Position numbers and translations under genes: made by a program. A stretch of DNA of 64,000 nt from Piscicola geometra (taxonomy: Eukaryota > Annelida > Clitellata > Hirudinida > Piscicolidae). The notes under the pieces are model-generated. The model did not search any database, was not told where the DNA came from, and saw nothing but the letters and a program-made list of their open reading frames with translations. Below, piece by piece: positions 45,795 through 56,939 of this stretch; position 1 is the first letter of the stretch, and each line of letters begins with the position of its first letter. Location of the stretch: the NCBI GenBank assembly GCA_943735955.1, contig OX030969.1, positions 2,924,087-2,988,086 of the forward strand. The letters are read 5' to 3'.

Positions 45795-46430
45795 TATTTC
45801 GACAAAATGAAAGATGCCCATTGATCTTATTCATATGGCAGCATGTATGTTGCATCCCCAGTATAAAAGAATAATAAGAAAATGCCAAGACATTCATTAG
45901 AGAAATTTTGATTCTATTTTGTATAGTCAGATTAAACTGCAATTCGGTTGAGAAAAAAACTAATGCTGGTTATTTAGATCTATTATTATTACAAATTAAA
46001 TTATTAAACAATTCATTAAATACAAAAGATTTAATTCTATTTTGTACAGCCAGACCAAGCTGCAGTGCCGTTGAGATAAAAAACAAATGATGGTTATTTA
46101 GTTATTTATGTTTGTTTTTCTAACGTAAAAATTATAATACATTTGTTAAACAATTTTGAGAACAGGACGGGACGGGAAGCATAATTCTGATGGCATATTG
46201 GGAACGGGACGTGAACAAAATTCTGGAACGGGACGGGACCGGGAATGAAAAATCGTCCATGCCTGACCTCTAGTATACTAGCAAGTTCTATTCCTTTTAA
46301 ACGGAATTTTTCAAAATGTGGTCGTTTAATTTCAGATCATCTAATTTGAAAGCTAAAACTCTTGAGGGTTTAACCCGTGTGAAAATCAATAAAGACTTGA
46401 TTGAATTACTGAAAAACAATTACTATAAAA
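45795..46430 (+). mobile_element. hAT-3, rearranged relative of hAT-2
   Basis: 45800-46140 matches the interior of hAT-2 (CATTGATCTTATTCATATGG, GACCAAGCTGCAGTGCCGTT). 46150-46272 matches its right end with GGGACGGGACGGGAA repeats and CCTGACCTCTA. 46300-46430 matches the dimerisation-domain coding region but lies outside the terminal repeat, so the copy is scrambled. Confidence 0.75.
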
Positions 46431-46439
46431 ATATATATA

Positions 46440-48475
46440 TAAAAAAATATAGATATAATTTTTTTAATAAAAAATTTTTTTTTAATACAAAATAAATGTT
46501 ACAATATAAAATTTAAACATACAAAATAATTTTTAAAAAATGTGAAACAAATTTTTATTGTTAAATACAAAACAAACTATTAAATACAAAAAAAAGAATT
46601 AAATTCAAATGAACAAATAAATAGAAAAAAATAATTTAAAACGATATAAATAATTAAAAACGATATAAATAATAAAATACAAAATAAATAATAAAATACA
46701 AAATAAATAATAACTAATAAAATAAATAATAAATAGTAAAATACAAGATAAATGAATAAATAATAAAATACAAGATAAATAAATAACTAATAAAGAAAAT
46801 ATTTACAAATAAAAAATAAATCTATAAATAGATACAAAATAAATATTCAATAAATTAAACAATTTTAATACTAAATAAATATTTTAATATTAAATAAATA
46901 TTTTAATACTAAATAAATATTTTAATACTAAAGGAAAAGTTTAATACTAAATAAATATTTTAATACTAAATAGAAATTTAAATAATAAATAAATATTTTA
47001 ATACTAACTAAATATGTTAAATACTAAATAAATGTGTTAATACTAAATAAATATGATTATACTAAATAAATATTAAATAAATTATGAAATGCAAATAAAT
47101 ATTTGAATAATAAAATACAAGATAAATAAATAAATATTAAATAAATTATGAAATGCAAATAAATATTTAAATAATAAAATACAAGATAAATAAATAAATA
47201 TTAAATAAATTATGAAATGCAAATAAATATTTAAATAATAAAATACAAGATAAATAAATAAATAATAAATAAAATATTTACAAATATAAAATAAATCTAT
47301 AAACAGATACCAAAAAAATATTTCAATAAATTAAAAAATTTTAATACTAAATAAAAATTTTAATATTAAATAAATATTTTAATACTAAATAACTATTTTA
47401 ATACTAAATAAAAATTTTAATATTAACTAAAAATTTTAATACTAAATAAAAAATTTAATACTAAATAAAAATTTTAATACTAAATAAATATTTTTAATAC
47501 TAACTAAATATGTTAAATACTACATAAATGTGTTAATACTAAATAAATATGGTAATACTAAATAAATATTAAATAAATTATGAAATGCAAATAAATATTT
47601 AAATATTAAAGGAATATAAAATGCAAATGAACATTTCAATATTAAATAAATATTTAAATATTGAATTGATTATAAAATGCAAGTAAATATTTAATTATTA
47701 AATGAATATTTAAATATTAAATAAATTATAAAACGGAAATAAATATTTAAGTATTAAATGAATATTTAAATATTAAATAAATTATAAAATGCAAATATAT
47801 ATTTAAATATTAAATGGATATTTAAACATTAAATAAATATTTTGTGATAATATAGTAAATATATAATAATTATAAGTAATTAAATACATGATAATAAATA
47901 AATACAAAATACCTTACATAATAAAAATACAATACACAATGCAAAACACAATACACAATACAAAATACATTACACATTACAAAATACAAAACAAAATACA
48001 AAATACATTTCACAATACAAAATATATTTTCAAATACAAAATCATTTTTGAAATACAAAATTATTTTTGAAATACAAAATCATTTTTGAAATACAAAATA
48101 AATTATTAAATAAAAAATAAGTTATTAGATACAAAATAAATTATTAAAAAAAAATAAATTATTTTAAAAAAATAAATTATTTTAAAAAAATAAATTATTT
48201 TAAAAAAATAAATTATTTTAAAAAAATAAATTATTTTAAAAAAATAAATTATTAAAGAAAAAATAAATTATTAAAGAAAAAATAAATTATTAAAGAAAAA
48301 ATAAATTATTTAAAAAAAATAATAATTAAAGAAAAAATAAATTATTTAAAAAAAATAATAATTAAAGAAAAAATAAATTATTAAAGAAAAAATAAATTAT
48401 TAAAGAAAAAATAAATTATTAAAGAAAAAATAAATTATTAAAGAAAAATAAATTAAAAACCTATAAACTAAACAA
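46440..48475. repeat. 2-kb block of AT minisatellites
   Basis: Several short-unit arrays in series: AATACTAAATAAATATTTT (46850-47600), a threefold unit of about 65 bp around 47090-47280, AAATACAAAATACATTACAC (47900-48080), and AATAAATTATTTTAAAA / AATAAATTATTAAAGAAAA (48120-48450). No coding potential. All in the A1-A2 intron of U-e. Confidence 0.9.
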
Positions 48476-48793
48476 CTTGCAAACTTAAAAACCTATAAAT
48501 TTGAATATAATAGGGCGGCGTGACTGACTTTTCACAGAATCTTGAGAAGAAGTTCTTGGCGCAGATGAAACTTGCTTAGTTGTGCTTCTTTTTATTCCTG
48601 CTAAATGGTTTTTCACTATGCTATGACATATGACTATAGCATTGCTATGTATTACTATCATAGAGTATTTGGGGCGTTATGAAACAATTTCGTGGTGATT
48701 ATTTCATCGATAGTTATGAATTACAGTAACAAATCCGTGTTTTTAAACATAACAACATTTTGTTTTTTTAAATAATTAGACACAGTTTTGCAC

Positions 48794-49467
48794 GGTATGC
48801 AGAGACTTCATTCTAGGGAACTCATCCTAGGAGAACTCATCCTATGGAGACTTCATCTTGTAAACATTTAATTGTGAAATTGTTATATTAATTAATAACA
48901 TTTTAATAAATTTATTAATATAGCTACTTAAGTTATTTTGTTAAATTTATAATTTATTTGTTTATTCATTATTTATTAAAGTTTTCATTTAAGTTTTCAA
49001 ATTAATTTACTTATTGAATTTAATCAGCCCTCCAATCTATTTTTAACTTTCTTAAATAAAAATAACTACTGTATAGTCTAGACAGTCTATACAGAGTATA
49101 CGGTCTATATAGACTAAACAGTGTATAGACAAAAGATAAATGCTGAACAAAGAGAATATAAAAGACAATGAAATAATAATTTTTATTTATTGGAATGCTA
49201 TTTTAATTCAAAGAGAAAATTATCTTGAAAACTGAAATAATAATTTTAAAAAATTAAAATAATATAAATTTTTTTCATATATTTAAAGATATACTTTAAG
49301 TAGCTATATAAATAAATTTATTAAACATTTTATTGATTGATATTAAAATTTTCTTAGTTAAATGTCCACAAGATAAAGGATTCACAGGATGAGATCTCCA
49401 CAAGATGAGTTCTCATAGGATGAGGTCTCCTAGGATCAGGTCTCCAAGGATGAGATCTCCGCATACC
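48794..49467. mobile_element. Foldback-like TIR element, copy 2
   Basis: Same ends (GGTATGCAGAGACTTCATTC and inverse) and the same intron position as 8568-9330. Confidence 0.7.
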
Positions 49468-49600
49468 ATAATACACTTTGTGTATGTATAACTGGAAAAC
49501 TTACTTAGGTAGTTAGCTCCGTTCACAAATGATTCCGACATGAAAATAGTGAAAATCAAAATTCAAAGAAATTAAGTCTTAAAAAAAGATGTTTGGAAGA

Positions 49601-49692
49601 CTAGTGTTGTGTCGTGTGGTTTGTATCCAACTGACGAAATAAAAAAATGACAAATATAAATGCAACTACAATTACTTTTAGTGAGTTCACCT
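49601..49692 (-). CDS. Alternative last exon of U-e (short-tailed membrane form)
   Basis: Phase-1 entry reading VNSLKVIVVAFIFVIFLFRQ followed by LDTNHTTQH and a stop. Counterpart of 39034-39122; membrane span plus a ten-residue end. Confidence 0.6.
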
Positions 49693-50087
49693 CTTGACAA
49701 AAAAAATTTCAAATCAAAAAGTAATGTTCAGGGAAGGGCTAACCCGAAGTTGCTTGAGTTTGAGTGGTCTGGGAAAAGTCACCCTTGGCGTACACTTCGA
49801 AGGTGCACAAGGTTACAAGGTCACAACAGCCACACCGAACGCCTGCGTAGCGGCTTTGATTTTTATCGAAGCACTGAAAAATCTTTTCTTTTGAAGTTTT
49901 CGGGTTATTGTTGCGCATTGTACACTCACTCCAACTGGAAAGTAAACGCGAAGAGGCGCTAAGATCGTTGCCTACACTGACTTTCGAACTTTTGTGAATA
50001 TCGCAAGAGTCTGTGTCTATAGGTTTTTTTTATTTAGTTGAAAGGGTAATTGATCTAGGCATGCGTGGAGAGCATTTATTGATTTGA

Positions 50088-50264
50088 AGGCAGTTCACCC
50101 GTAACACCCTTAAAGTTTCATCCTAACATAAGCATCATCTTAAACCTAACCCTGACCGATTCATGCTTGTTCTAGTTCACTCGATCGGGTGAAATAGTTG
50201 GAGCGGCAAGTGTTTCACAGAATAGAAAGTAAGAAAGGGCAAACTTTTGGCAGGGTGAACTGCT
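50088..50264. repeat. Intronic inverted-repeat element (MITE-like), unit U-e
   Basis: Same element and intron as 9962-10138, with the right arm mutated (GGGTGAACTGCTT). Confidence 0.7.
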
Positions 50265-51100
50265 TGCTTACCATATTTTTTGACTGATTGAAAATTTAAA
50301 AAAATGTATACCTGCATCGTAACTGTATTTGGTGACGATTTTATCAATGACACAAGACTCTCCCAGCTCAACGGCAAACCAAATACCACCTGCTTGATTA
50401 AAACTGTCTTCTGACCGACTAACTTCGGCGCATGTAGAAGAGTCATTATCGACAGCTAAATTGGCCTCATTATTGTCTTCATTTATATGAACTTTCTTGT
50501 TCAGTGCCAGGTTGGTTTTTTGTTTGCATGTTGTTGCTGTGGGGTTGTTAAAGGGAATTGATAGATGAAATAGTTTGGAAAGAGTATTGGGTGGTTTGTT
50601 TGGATGGCTTTGTAGTGGCTATTGTGGAAAGTGGGCTGTTTGATGGCGTGGAACAAATTAAACCTTTTTTAAAGGCATCACTTTTTAATATTTTCACCCA
50701 GTCTCCCTCCCACCTGCCACTCTGTTTCCGAGGACCAGACAGACAACAGCGATGATAAAGATTTCACGTGTTCTGGCCATTTCTCAGTTTATTGTTTATG
50801 AATTAATATAAAACTCGAAAATTTTCTTGATTTTTGTTTCGAAAAAAATATTTGTTGATGTATAGGTGTTGGAATCGAGACGTAGAAGCAAAAGTAAAAA
50901 CAGATATTCTTCCTTAAAGAAAGTTTATAAAATTTGATTGGATTAACAGGGATAATAACAGGGATAATTTCATATCTTTATAATAATTATATATATATAT
51001 ATTTGAAGTTATTTAATGACTAATACTAACAATAAATAAAAATAATGAAACTGTAAAAAGTAACATAAATTCTTAAAAAGCGTAATTATTGCTATTAGGC

Positions 51101-52101
51101 TAGAGGTTTAAGTGGCAAAAAATCGAAAAAATGTAATTTTGTTTCGTCAACTTGGTTCCCTAGGTTATTTAATTAATATTTAATATTGGAAGTTGGTACT
51201 TTTGATGAACCCCCCCCCCACACCCAAAAAACTAAATAGGAGATTTAGGCTTCAAGTCTCAGCGTTTTCAAGTAAATATAAATAATTATCATTTTGCCTA
51301 TCTAAAACCGTCTTGAGAAAAAGCTGCATAATAAAAATTAACTTTTAGACTTACTCCAAGGGCTCAACTGCTGCTTCTGCCAACAAGTGCACATCCAAGC
51401 AAGAAAACATCACGAGAATAACTTGAAATAGAAAGGTTCCATAACTCTCTTACTAGACAGCCTAGGCGATTGTTTATATGTGGGTTCTGGCTTGAAAACT
51501 CAATGAGATCATTAAAGTGGTGAATGAGAATTGATGTTGCTTTGATAAAAACCTGAATTTGTTGTTTTCTTAAAAAAACAGCCCACTGGATACCATTATT
51601 ACCTAAGGTAGATAAGAAACTCATTGAATCGGTTCCATGATTTTTCTGAGCTGAGGAGCAACCAGCTGAAGACACATGTCAAGTGCATGTGCAACCACAC
51701 TCTTATTTTCTCTATAAACGTTTATTTTCACCATAAAACTTTTTAAAACCTGATATCTCTTTATATCCGTTTCAACCAATTGCAGAACTTTATTCATGCC
51801 ACTGCTTAAACCCAGTGTGGTGTGAGCGGCACAAATATTTTTTTCTAATATTTTAAAATTATATTAATTAAAGTATTATATTAATTAACTTTATTATCTT
51901 AAAATTAGATTGAATCAAATTATTTAATGATTTCTTTTTACTGAGGCTTAAGCCTAAATCTTCGATTTAGTTTTTATGGGGTTTCATCAAAATTACCAAC
52001 TTCTAATATTAAATATTCATGGAATAGCCTAGTGAACATTATTCCAAGTGAACATAACAAATTTCCAATTTTTCGATTTTTTGCTTTCCAATGCCCCCCT
52101 A
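51101..52101 (-). mobile_element. hAT-5-like element with about 165-bp imperfect terminal inverted repeats
   Basis: TAGAGGTTTAAGTGGCAAAA at the left pairs with TAGGGGGGCATTGGAAAGCA read inward from the right. The inverted match continues through CAAAAAATCGAAAAA, CTAGG, AATATTTAATATT, GAAGTTGGTA, TTTGATGAA and GATTTAGGCTT to about 51266/51940. The interior on the minus strand (51364-51800) is coding-like (DIKRYQVLKSFMVKINVYR) but interrupted. No matching 8-bp target duplication remains, so the family is tentative. Confidence 0.6.
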
Positions 52102-52190
52102 CTCAAGACCAAAACGCATTGTGGAAGCTGATTGGCGGGCATTAAAAAATGAAACGCTAACGATTGCATAGTGATTGACTCACTAAACGG

Positions 52191-52198
52191 TATAAAAG
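52191..52198 (+). promoter_or_regulatory. TATA box of Cys-rich mini-gene
   Basis: TATAAAAG, 72 bp before the ATG at 52263; same spacing as at 42077. Confidence 0.65.
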
Positions 52199-52262
52199 CA
52201 TCAAGGTTTCTAATGGGGGTCATTAGTTTTTTTCTTGTTCAGAAAGTCATCTCAACGTTACA

Positions 52263-53095
52263 ATGAAGTTTCTGCATGCTTTGGTTCTCCTTGTCTGTGT
52301 GGTGCAGTTGGAGGCTGCTATCAACCGTTAGTTCCATAACTATTACTCATTGCTTTTTACTACAAACTCTTGTATCGTCCCGCTTCGATCAGTCTGAGAT
52401 GAAGTACTACCAGAGGCTGCGATCTTGGGGGGCTCCTACTCAGCATAGACGATGAACCTGGGGGGGTCCTGGGGTCCGAACCATTGAAGTGGACCTCTTC
52501 ACTGCCGAAAAGTGGTCCGGACCCAAGTTTGCCCCAGGATCGCCACTCATGAGTATTACATACCCTGAATGACAGTAATTTGCTCTTTTGCTTCTTTAGA
52601 AAGTCATTTCAACGTAACAATAAAGTGTCTGCCCTTTTGGTTTTTCTCGCCTGTGTGCTGCAGTAGAGACTTCAATCGTAACCATCTGTAGTCTTAAACA
52701 TTTATTCTCATAAATGATTATTTCTACTTTTGGTCTACAAACGTCTCTGATATTCATTCAAATAATCAATTCTTAACTTGACAAAAATTTTAAAATCGAA
52801 GTTTTTAAAAACAAAAATTTCTCAAAATCAGCTTTTAGGTCGAGATCTGGAATCGCCTCGATGGTGGTGAGGAGATGAACATTTTAAATGTTTCGCGTAT
52901 CATTGCGAGAGGAGGGGCTGTGAGGGCTGCTGGGCGATTACCACGATTGATGAAACCACCGAACATGGAAGATGCTTCCTACACACAAAGAGAAATAAAG
53001 TGAAAGCAAAGTCCAATGGAATGATGTATCAAATGCGAAGATGTAACTTTGAATTAGAAGTGCACGAGGGTCTGACACATTATATAATCTCTTGA
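52263..53095 (+). pseudogene. Secreted Cys-rich (PAN-like) mini-gene with one nonsense codon
   Basis: Exon 1 52263-52326 encodes the signal peptide MKFLHALVLLVCVVQLEAAI, phase 1. Exon 2 52839-53095 continues in phase with RDLESPRWW, a TGA at 52868-52870, then FKCFAYHCERRGCEGCWAIT, CFLHTKRNK and MRRCNF to the stop. The rest is open and matches the intact gene at 55250 (CKRRNCSGCWAV, CFLHAKEQV). A single TGG-to-TGA change would explain the stop. A decayed duplicate of exon 1 lies at 52617-52665. Confidence 0.65.
52617..52665 (+). pseudogene. Decayed duplicate of the signal-peptide exon
   Basis: ATAAAGTGTCTGCCCTTTTG onward matches the 42150 and 52263 exons, with ATG changed to ATA and later drift. 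Confidence 0.6.
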
Positions 53096-53099
53096 CACA

Positions 53100-53880
53100 T
53101 TATGCTGTTAGGCATCATGCATGAACATATTGATCTCTCTCAATCTTTCGAATAAACTAGCAAGAATACTCTTTTATTTTATTTAAATATTCATACTGAG
53201 TTATAGCCGAAAATGGTAATATTGAATTATTATAATTATGAGCATTTTTAAAGTGGCGTATAACCCGAACGGGCTTCTAGGTAAATACTCTACATTTCTT
53301 ATTTTCTCTAGAGCATCGAAACTAGAACAATTTACAGTTATTCAAAATAAAAATCGTTCTACCTTGAGCAGCACGTTTACCTACAAAATAAAAAAATTAA
53401 CTGAAATTCTTAAAGAACACGCTATATGTATAACCTGTTTGATAAACAGTTACCCCAAAGAGAGAAAAAATATAGTGAAAGCATTAGTGAAAAAAAAAAA
53501 CCTACATTGAAAAAATAAATCAAAAGACATGAATCTTTAAAAAAATTATCTAAAATAAAAACAAATTAAACATTTTTTTTGAATTAATTTGGAAAAAAAG
53601 TGTTTTAAAGGCCTAAACTTAAATGTTTGAAATAATTTATTTCACTGAACAATCTCTCACATAGTTCGAACGTCTAAGAGAACTGTTACTTCTTGTAATA
53701 ATTATTTTACACTTAAATGTTTTTTCAAAAACTATTTAAAAAAAACACTTTTATTATATTTAGAATCGAATGAAAAAATATGAAATAACATTGAAAACCT
53801 AATACCCTTAGTAGGGTATGACAAAATTTATACTCAGTAACCTTAGGTTCTAATCGATGAAGAATAAATAGACAGTGTGA
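53100..53880. other. Intergenic region with SINE-B fragment
   Basis: 53232-53281 is an inverted 3' fragment of SINE-B (GTGGCGTATAACCCGAACGG). The open frame across it (53238-53510) has no recognised content. Confidence 0.45.
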
Positions 53881-53884
53881 AGTT

Positions 53885-54195
53885 TCGTGAATTAAAAACT
53901 TATATACAATTACAAACTTATATAAAAATATTTTTATATACAAATAAAAACTTATATACAAATATTTTTATATACAAATACAAACTTATATAAAAATATT
54001 TTTATATACAAATACAAACTTATATACAAATATTTTTATTAACAAATACAAACTTATATACAAATATTTTTATAAACAAATACAAACTAATTCACAAATA
54101 TTTTTATATAAAAATACAAACTTATATACAAATATTTTTATACACAAATACAAACCTATATACAAATATTTTTATATACGAAGACAAACTTACAT
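53885..54195. repeat. 33-bp AT minisatellite
   Basis: About eight copies of ACTTATATACAAATATTTTT plus ATATACAAATACA. Confidence 0.85.
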
Positions 54196-54199
54196 AAAC

Positions 54200-55240
54200 G
54201 CGTGAGGATATTTTTTGTGAATGAAAAGGATTTCAACTTTGTTGGAAGCTATTTCTCGCAATTTACTTCGAAGTTGTTTTTTTGAGGTTCTTTCTTTAAA
54301 GTTGAGTAAGAAGCTTTTAAAATTATAACTATAACTAGTTATTTAAAAAAAACATCATTATGTTTTAGGAGTTGTGCCCTTCTGTGGTGGCACAAATCCA
54401 GATTTTTGAAAAACAAATTTAATCGTTAAATCCGGTTTGGGAACGTCTAAATCTAAAACTTCTAAAAGTTAAATCTAAAGCCAATAGTTTTTAAATGTTG
54501 AACTTTTTTACGTCAAATCAAATCTTAATAAAAATTATTTTTAAAATCTGTTTTAATCACTTTTGAAATATCGGGTAAATTTCATTGAAGTAAAATCTTT
54601 TCGAAATATTTCCTTAAATCATCTCATATAAAACCCTCAGAGTTTCTGCTACTCCATGCAGGTTCACATTACTTTGACCTAAAGTCTCAGAAGCAGAAGT
54701 TGATTTAGTTTAGTTGCTGATTTTTAACACATTTGTATGAAGTAATTTAACGAGAATCCTTCAAGTATTGTTTATCGAACATGAAAGCAAATCTCAGACA
54801 AATAATTAAACAAAATGTATTTACTGTTAAAACTAAATTACGATAAAACATTCAAAAAATTAATTAATTAAAACACTTTTTCAAAAATGTTTCGAATGAA
54901 AAACGAATTTTCAAATACACAAAACAATAAAGAATGAAAGTTCAAATCCATTAGTTCAAGAGATAAGGCTCCTATTTGTTTGAATAACATCGTTATATGT
55001 GAGTTAATGAGTTTTTTTGAAGTTACGTAAACAAAAATTTTTAAACATTAAATATGATTACTTAAATCATAAAAATAATAACTCTCAGCAAATTAATTAA
55101 AAATTTAAAGTTAATTCTCAAAATCTTATCGAATCGAATAAATTTGTCAATTTATAAATCTGATCTCTATAAATCAAAATTTTGCCAAAAATCTTTTTCA
55201 AATTTTATCATATCGAATCGTCAAATCAAATTCTCATGAT
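54200..55240. other. AT-rich intergenic region, nothing recognised
   Basis: Low-complexity runs built around AAATC/GATTT; no gene, no terminal repeats seen. Confidence 0.5.
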
Positions 55241-55249
55241 ATTTAAAAT

Positions 55250-55986
55250 TCAAGGTATATTTAATACACGCTCTATAAGAAAGTAACATTCCCACATCGA
55301 AAACATGTTCGAATTGTAGCTTTGTTTCACCACCTGTTCTTTTGCGTGCAAAAAGCATGTAGCATTGGGGGTGTAGGCGTCAAACATTGTAACGGCCCAG
55401 CAGCCAGAACAGTTTCTCCTTTTGCATTCTCCCAGGCAATCAGTCGCATTCAAAGCCTCGCCTCCCTCTGCGGCCATGTCAGCATGGATTGTAACTGTTT
55501 TTGAGAACTTTGATTAGGAAAACGCAGATTATTCGAGAATTATTTTTTATACCGTAAACACTCATTGACGCTCTAATTTTTTTTATTTTCACAACTTTGA
55601 TTTTATTTTAAAAATAAGATTTTATTTAAAACTGCTCGTCAGTTTTTGTGTGAACAATATCCTTTTTTAATACATTTCAAATGACATCTTTATGAAGTAA
55701 TCCTTTAAAAAATTAATTTTTCCAAAATTATAGATTTAAAAAATATATTTTTGCAATTGATTATCTAAAAATCAAAATAGATAATCTCGAGACAAACTTC
55801 TATGTCGAAGATTTAGGGCATAAAAAAGTATTTTAAATACAACGGGTGTTTACGGTATTTGGTACTCATTCTCAAACTGAATAAAGAGTGATTATATCAA
55901 GAGAGTAAAGAACAACAATAGTAGTGAAGAGGTGGTTCCGACTGCACCAGAAACACGAGGAGAACCAAGGAGAGCAGACACTTCAT
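55250..55986 (-). CDS. Secreted Cys-rich (PAN-like) protein, 104 aa, intact
   Basis: Two exons (minus): 55917-55986 encodes the signal peptide MKCLLSLVLLVFLVQSE, phase 1, donor ATT|GTTGTT; 55250-55494 enters in phase (acceptor AAAAACAG) and runs to a TGA, 315 nt in all. The mature part has six cysteines: DCLGECKRRNCSGCWAV, then ATCFLHAKEQ and MWECYF. The C..C....C..CW pattern and CFLH resemble one edge of a PAN/Apple fold, but it is too short to assign by eye. Residues GEALNATD and TPNATC offer N-glycosylation sites. A TATA box lies upstream (56045-56052) and a MITE fills the intron. The partner at 52263 is inverted relative to it. Role unknown; small secreted lectin-like or defence proteins often look like this. 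Confidence 0.75.
55552..55855. mobile_element. 304-bp TA-flanked MITE in the mini-gene intron
   Basis: CCGTAAACACTCATTGACGC at the left and its inverse (GGGTGTTTACGG) at the right, each bordered by TA. The ends resemble the mariner-like elements at 12962 and 20755. Confidence 0.75.
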
Positions 55987-56044
55987 TGTAACGATGCTTC
56001 GAAGCTAGAGAGAAATACCGACGGTTCTCGTTCGAAAGTACAGG

Positions 56045-56052
56045 TTTATATA
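56045..56052 (-). promoter_or_regulatory. TATA box of the 104-aa mini-gene
   Basis: TATATAAA on the minus strand about 60 bp before the ATG at 55986. Confidence 0.6.
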
Positions 56053-56142
56053 CTCTTTTGTGATTATATTTCGTCATTCAATCATTAGCATTTCATTCAA
56101 ATTTGAATACGTTCTTCTTTTCAGCCGAATTTATTTTGAGAA

Positions 56143-56220
56143 TGGCTGTGGGATTAACTCAGCGGTAAAACGCTTGGCATTCGACTCACTAGCGTGGGTT
56201 CGATTCCCACCGTCGTCTAA
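56143..56220 (+). repeat. tRNA-like SINE head (family C), not a functional tRNA
   Basis: TTAACTCAGCGGTAAAACGC resembles box A, and GTGGGTTCGATTCCCAC is a perfect T-arm with box B. The 5' and 3' flanks do not pair as an acceptor stem. Confidence 0.65.
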
Positions 56221-56702
56221 GTCGTCTATGCTCCAGAGAAGCCCTGCACTTTATGGGAAGAAGAAAAAGCATGGGTGTTTAGAAGCTTTAAGTAAAACCG
56301 TTAAGTTCCACTGATATAATTTAACGGATTCAGCGTCAAAAACCGTTAGCGTTGAATGGTCATGCTGCTTAAACCTGTCTGATCTTTTAGCACTGATTCT
56401 AAAAAATCTAAAAACGTGGTTAGCAAACATGAAATTAGTTTATTAATAGATTCAAATAAAACAATAAGAAATGACATAGACTAATGGAATAATCAAAAAA
56501 GGATGTAATTTTATGTATTTTTGTATGCTTTAAAAAATGTTCAGTTGAGAAGACTTAGACTGCTATTTAAAGCATGCAAAAAAACATAAAACGAAATATA
56601 ACTTTTTTGTTGATATTATTTTTGTATATTAATTTCATTTATTTCTGAAACTAATTTTTTTGTTTTTTTCATCAATCTATTAATTTATAAGGCTTATTTA
56701 AA

Positions 56703-56815
56703 ATGCGCCAAAGCACGCAACTCACCCGACAAAAGTCGTGAAACACCTCATCATAAACACTAGGTATATGATAGCTCATGGTTAGCTGAACAGGGATTCG
56801 AACTGGCGATCATCA
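56703..56815 (-). repeat. tRNA-derived SINE family A, truncated
   Basis: Reverse complement of the SINE-A body and box B (GATTCGAACTGGCGA), cut off before box A. Confidence 0.75.
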
Positions 56816-56939
56816 TTGCTTATTAATAGTTTTAGGTATTTTTGTCATTATCAAAATATACTTTTAACGATTAATTTAATTGTTTACCAGCATTTACTAA
56901 CATTCACAAACATATACCGTATTTACTTCTCCTAATGTT

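Larger units (their letters stand above)
42816..50780 (-). pseudogene. F5/8 receptor unit U-e, near-complete but with two frame breaks
   Basis: Exons (minus): 50714-50780 signal peptide MARTREIFIIAVVCLVLGN; 50311-50536 and 49783-50016, F5/8-like domain; A1 48529-48597 (GIKRSTTKQVSSAPRTSSQ); A2 45483-45539 (GSQSRTTQTIPSEPKIPTQ); membrane exon 43955-44030; tail 42816-43820 ending NFYKKKLWKKK. Two single-base shifts: a T5 run at 50338-50342 where the U-c copy has four, and a T10 run at 43459-43468 in the tail. Both are homopolymers, so assembly error is possible; otherwise this is a young pseudogene. Unlike U-c and U-d it has both linkers. If the breaks are errors, it would be a working receptor of the second tail type, shared with U-f. 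Confidence 0.75.

Noticed and set aside
56143..56220. Functional tRNA gene
   Set aside because: A good T-arm and passable box A, but no acceptor stem can form.
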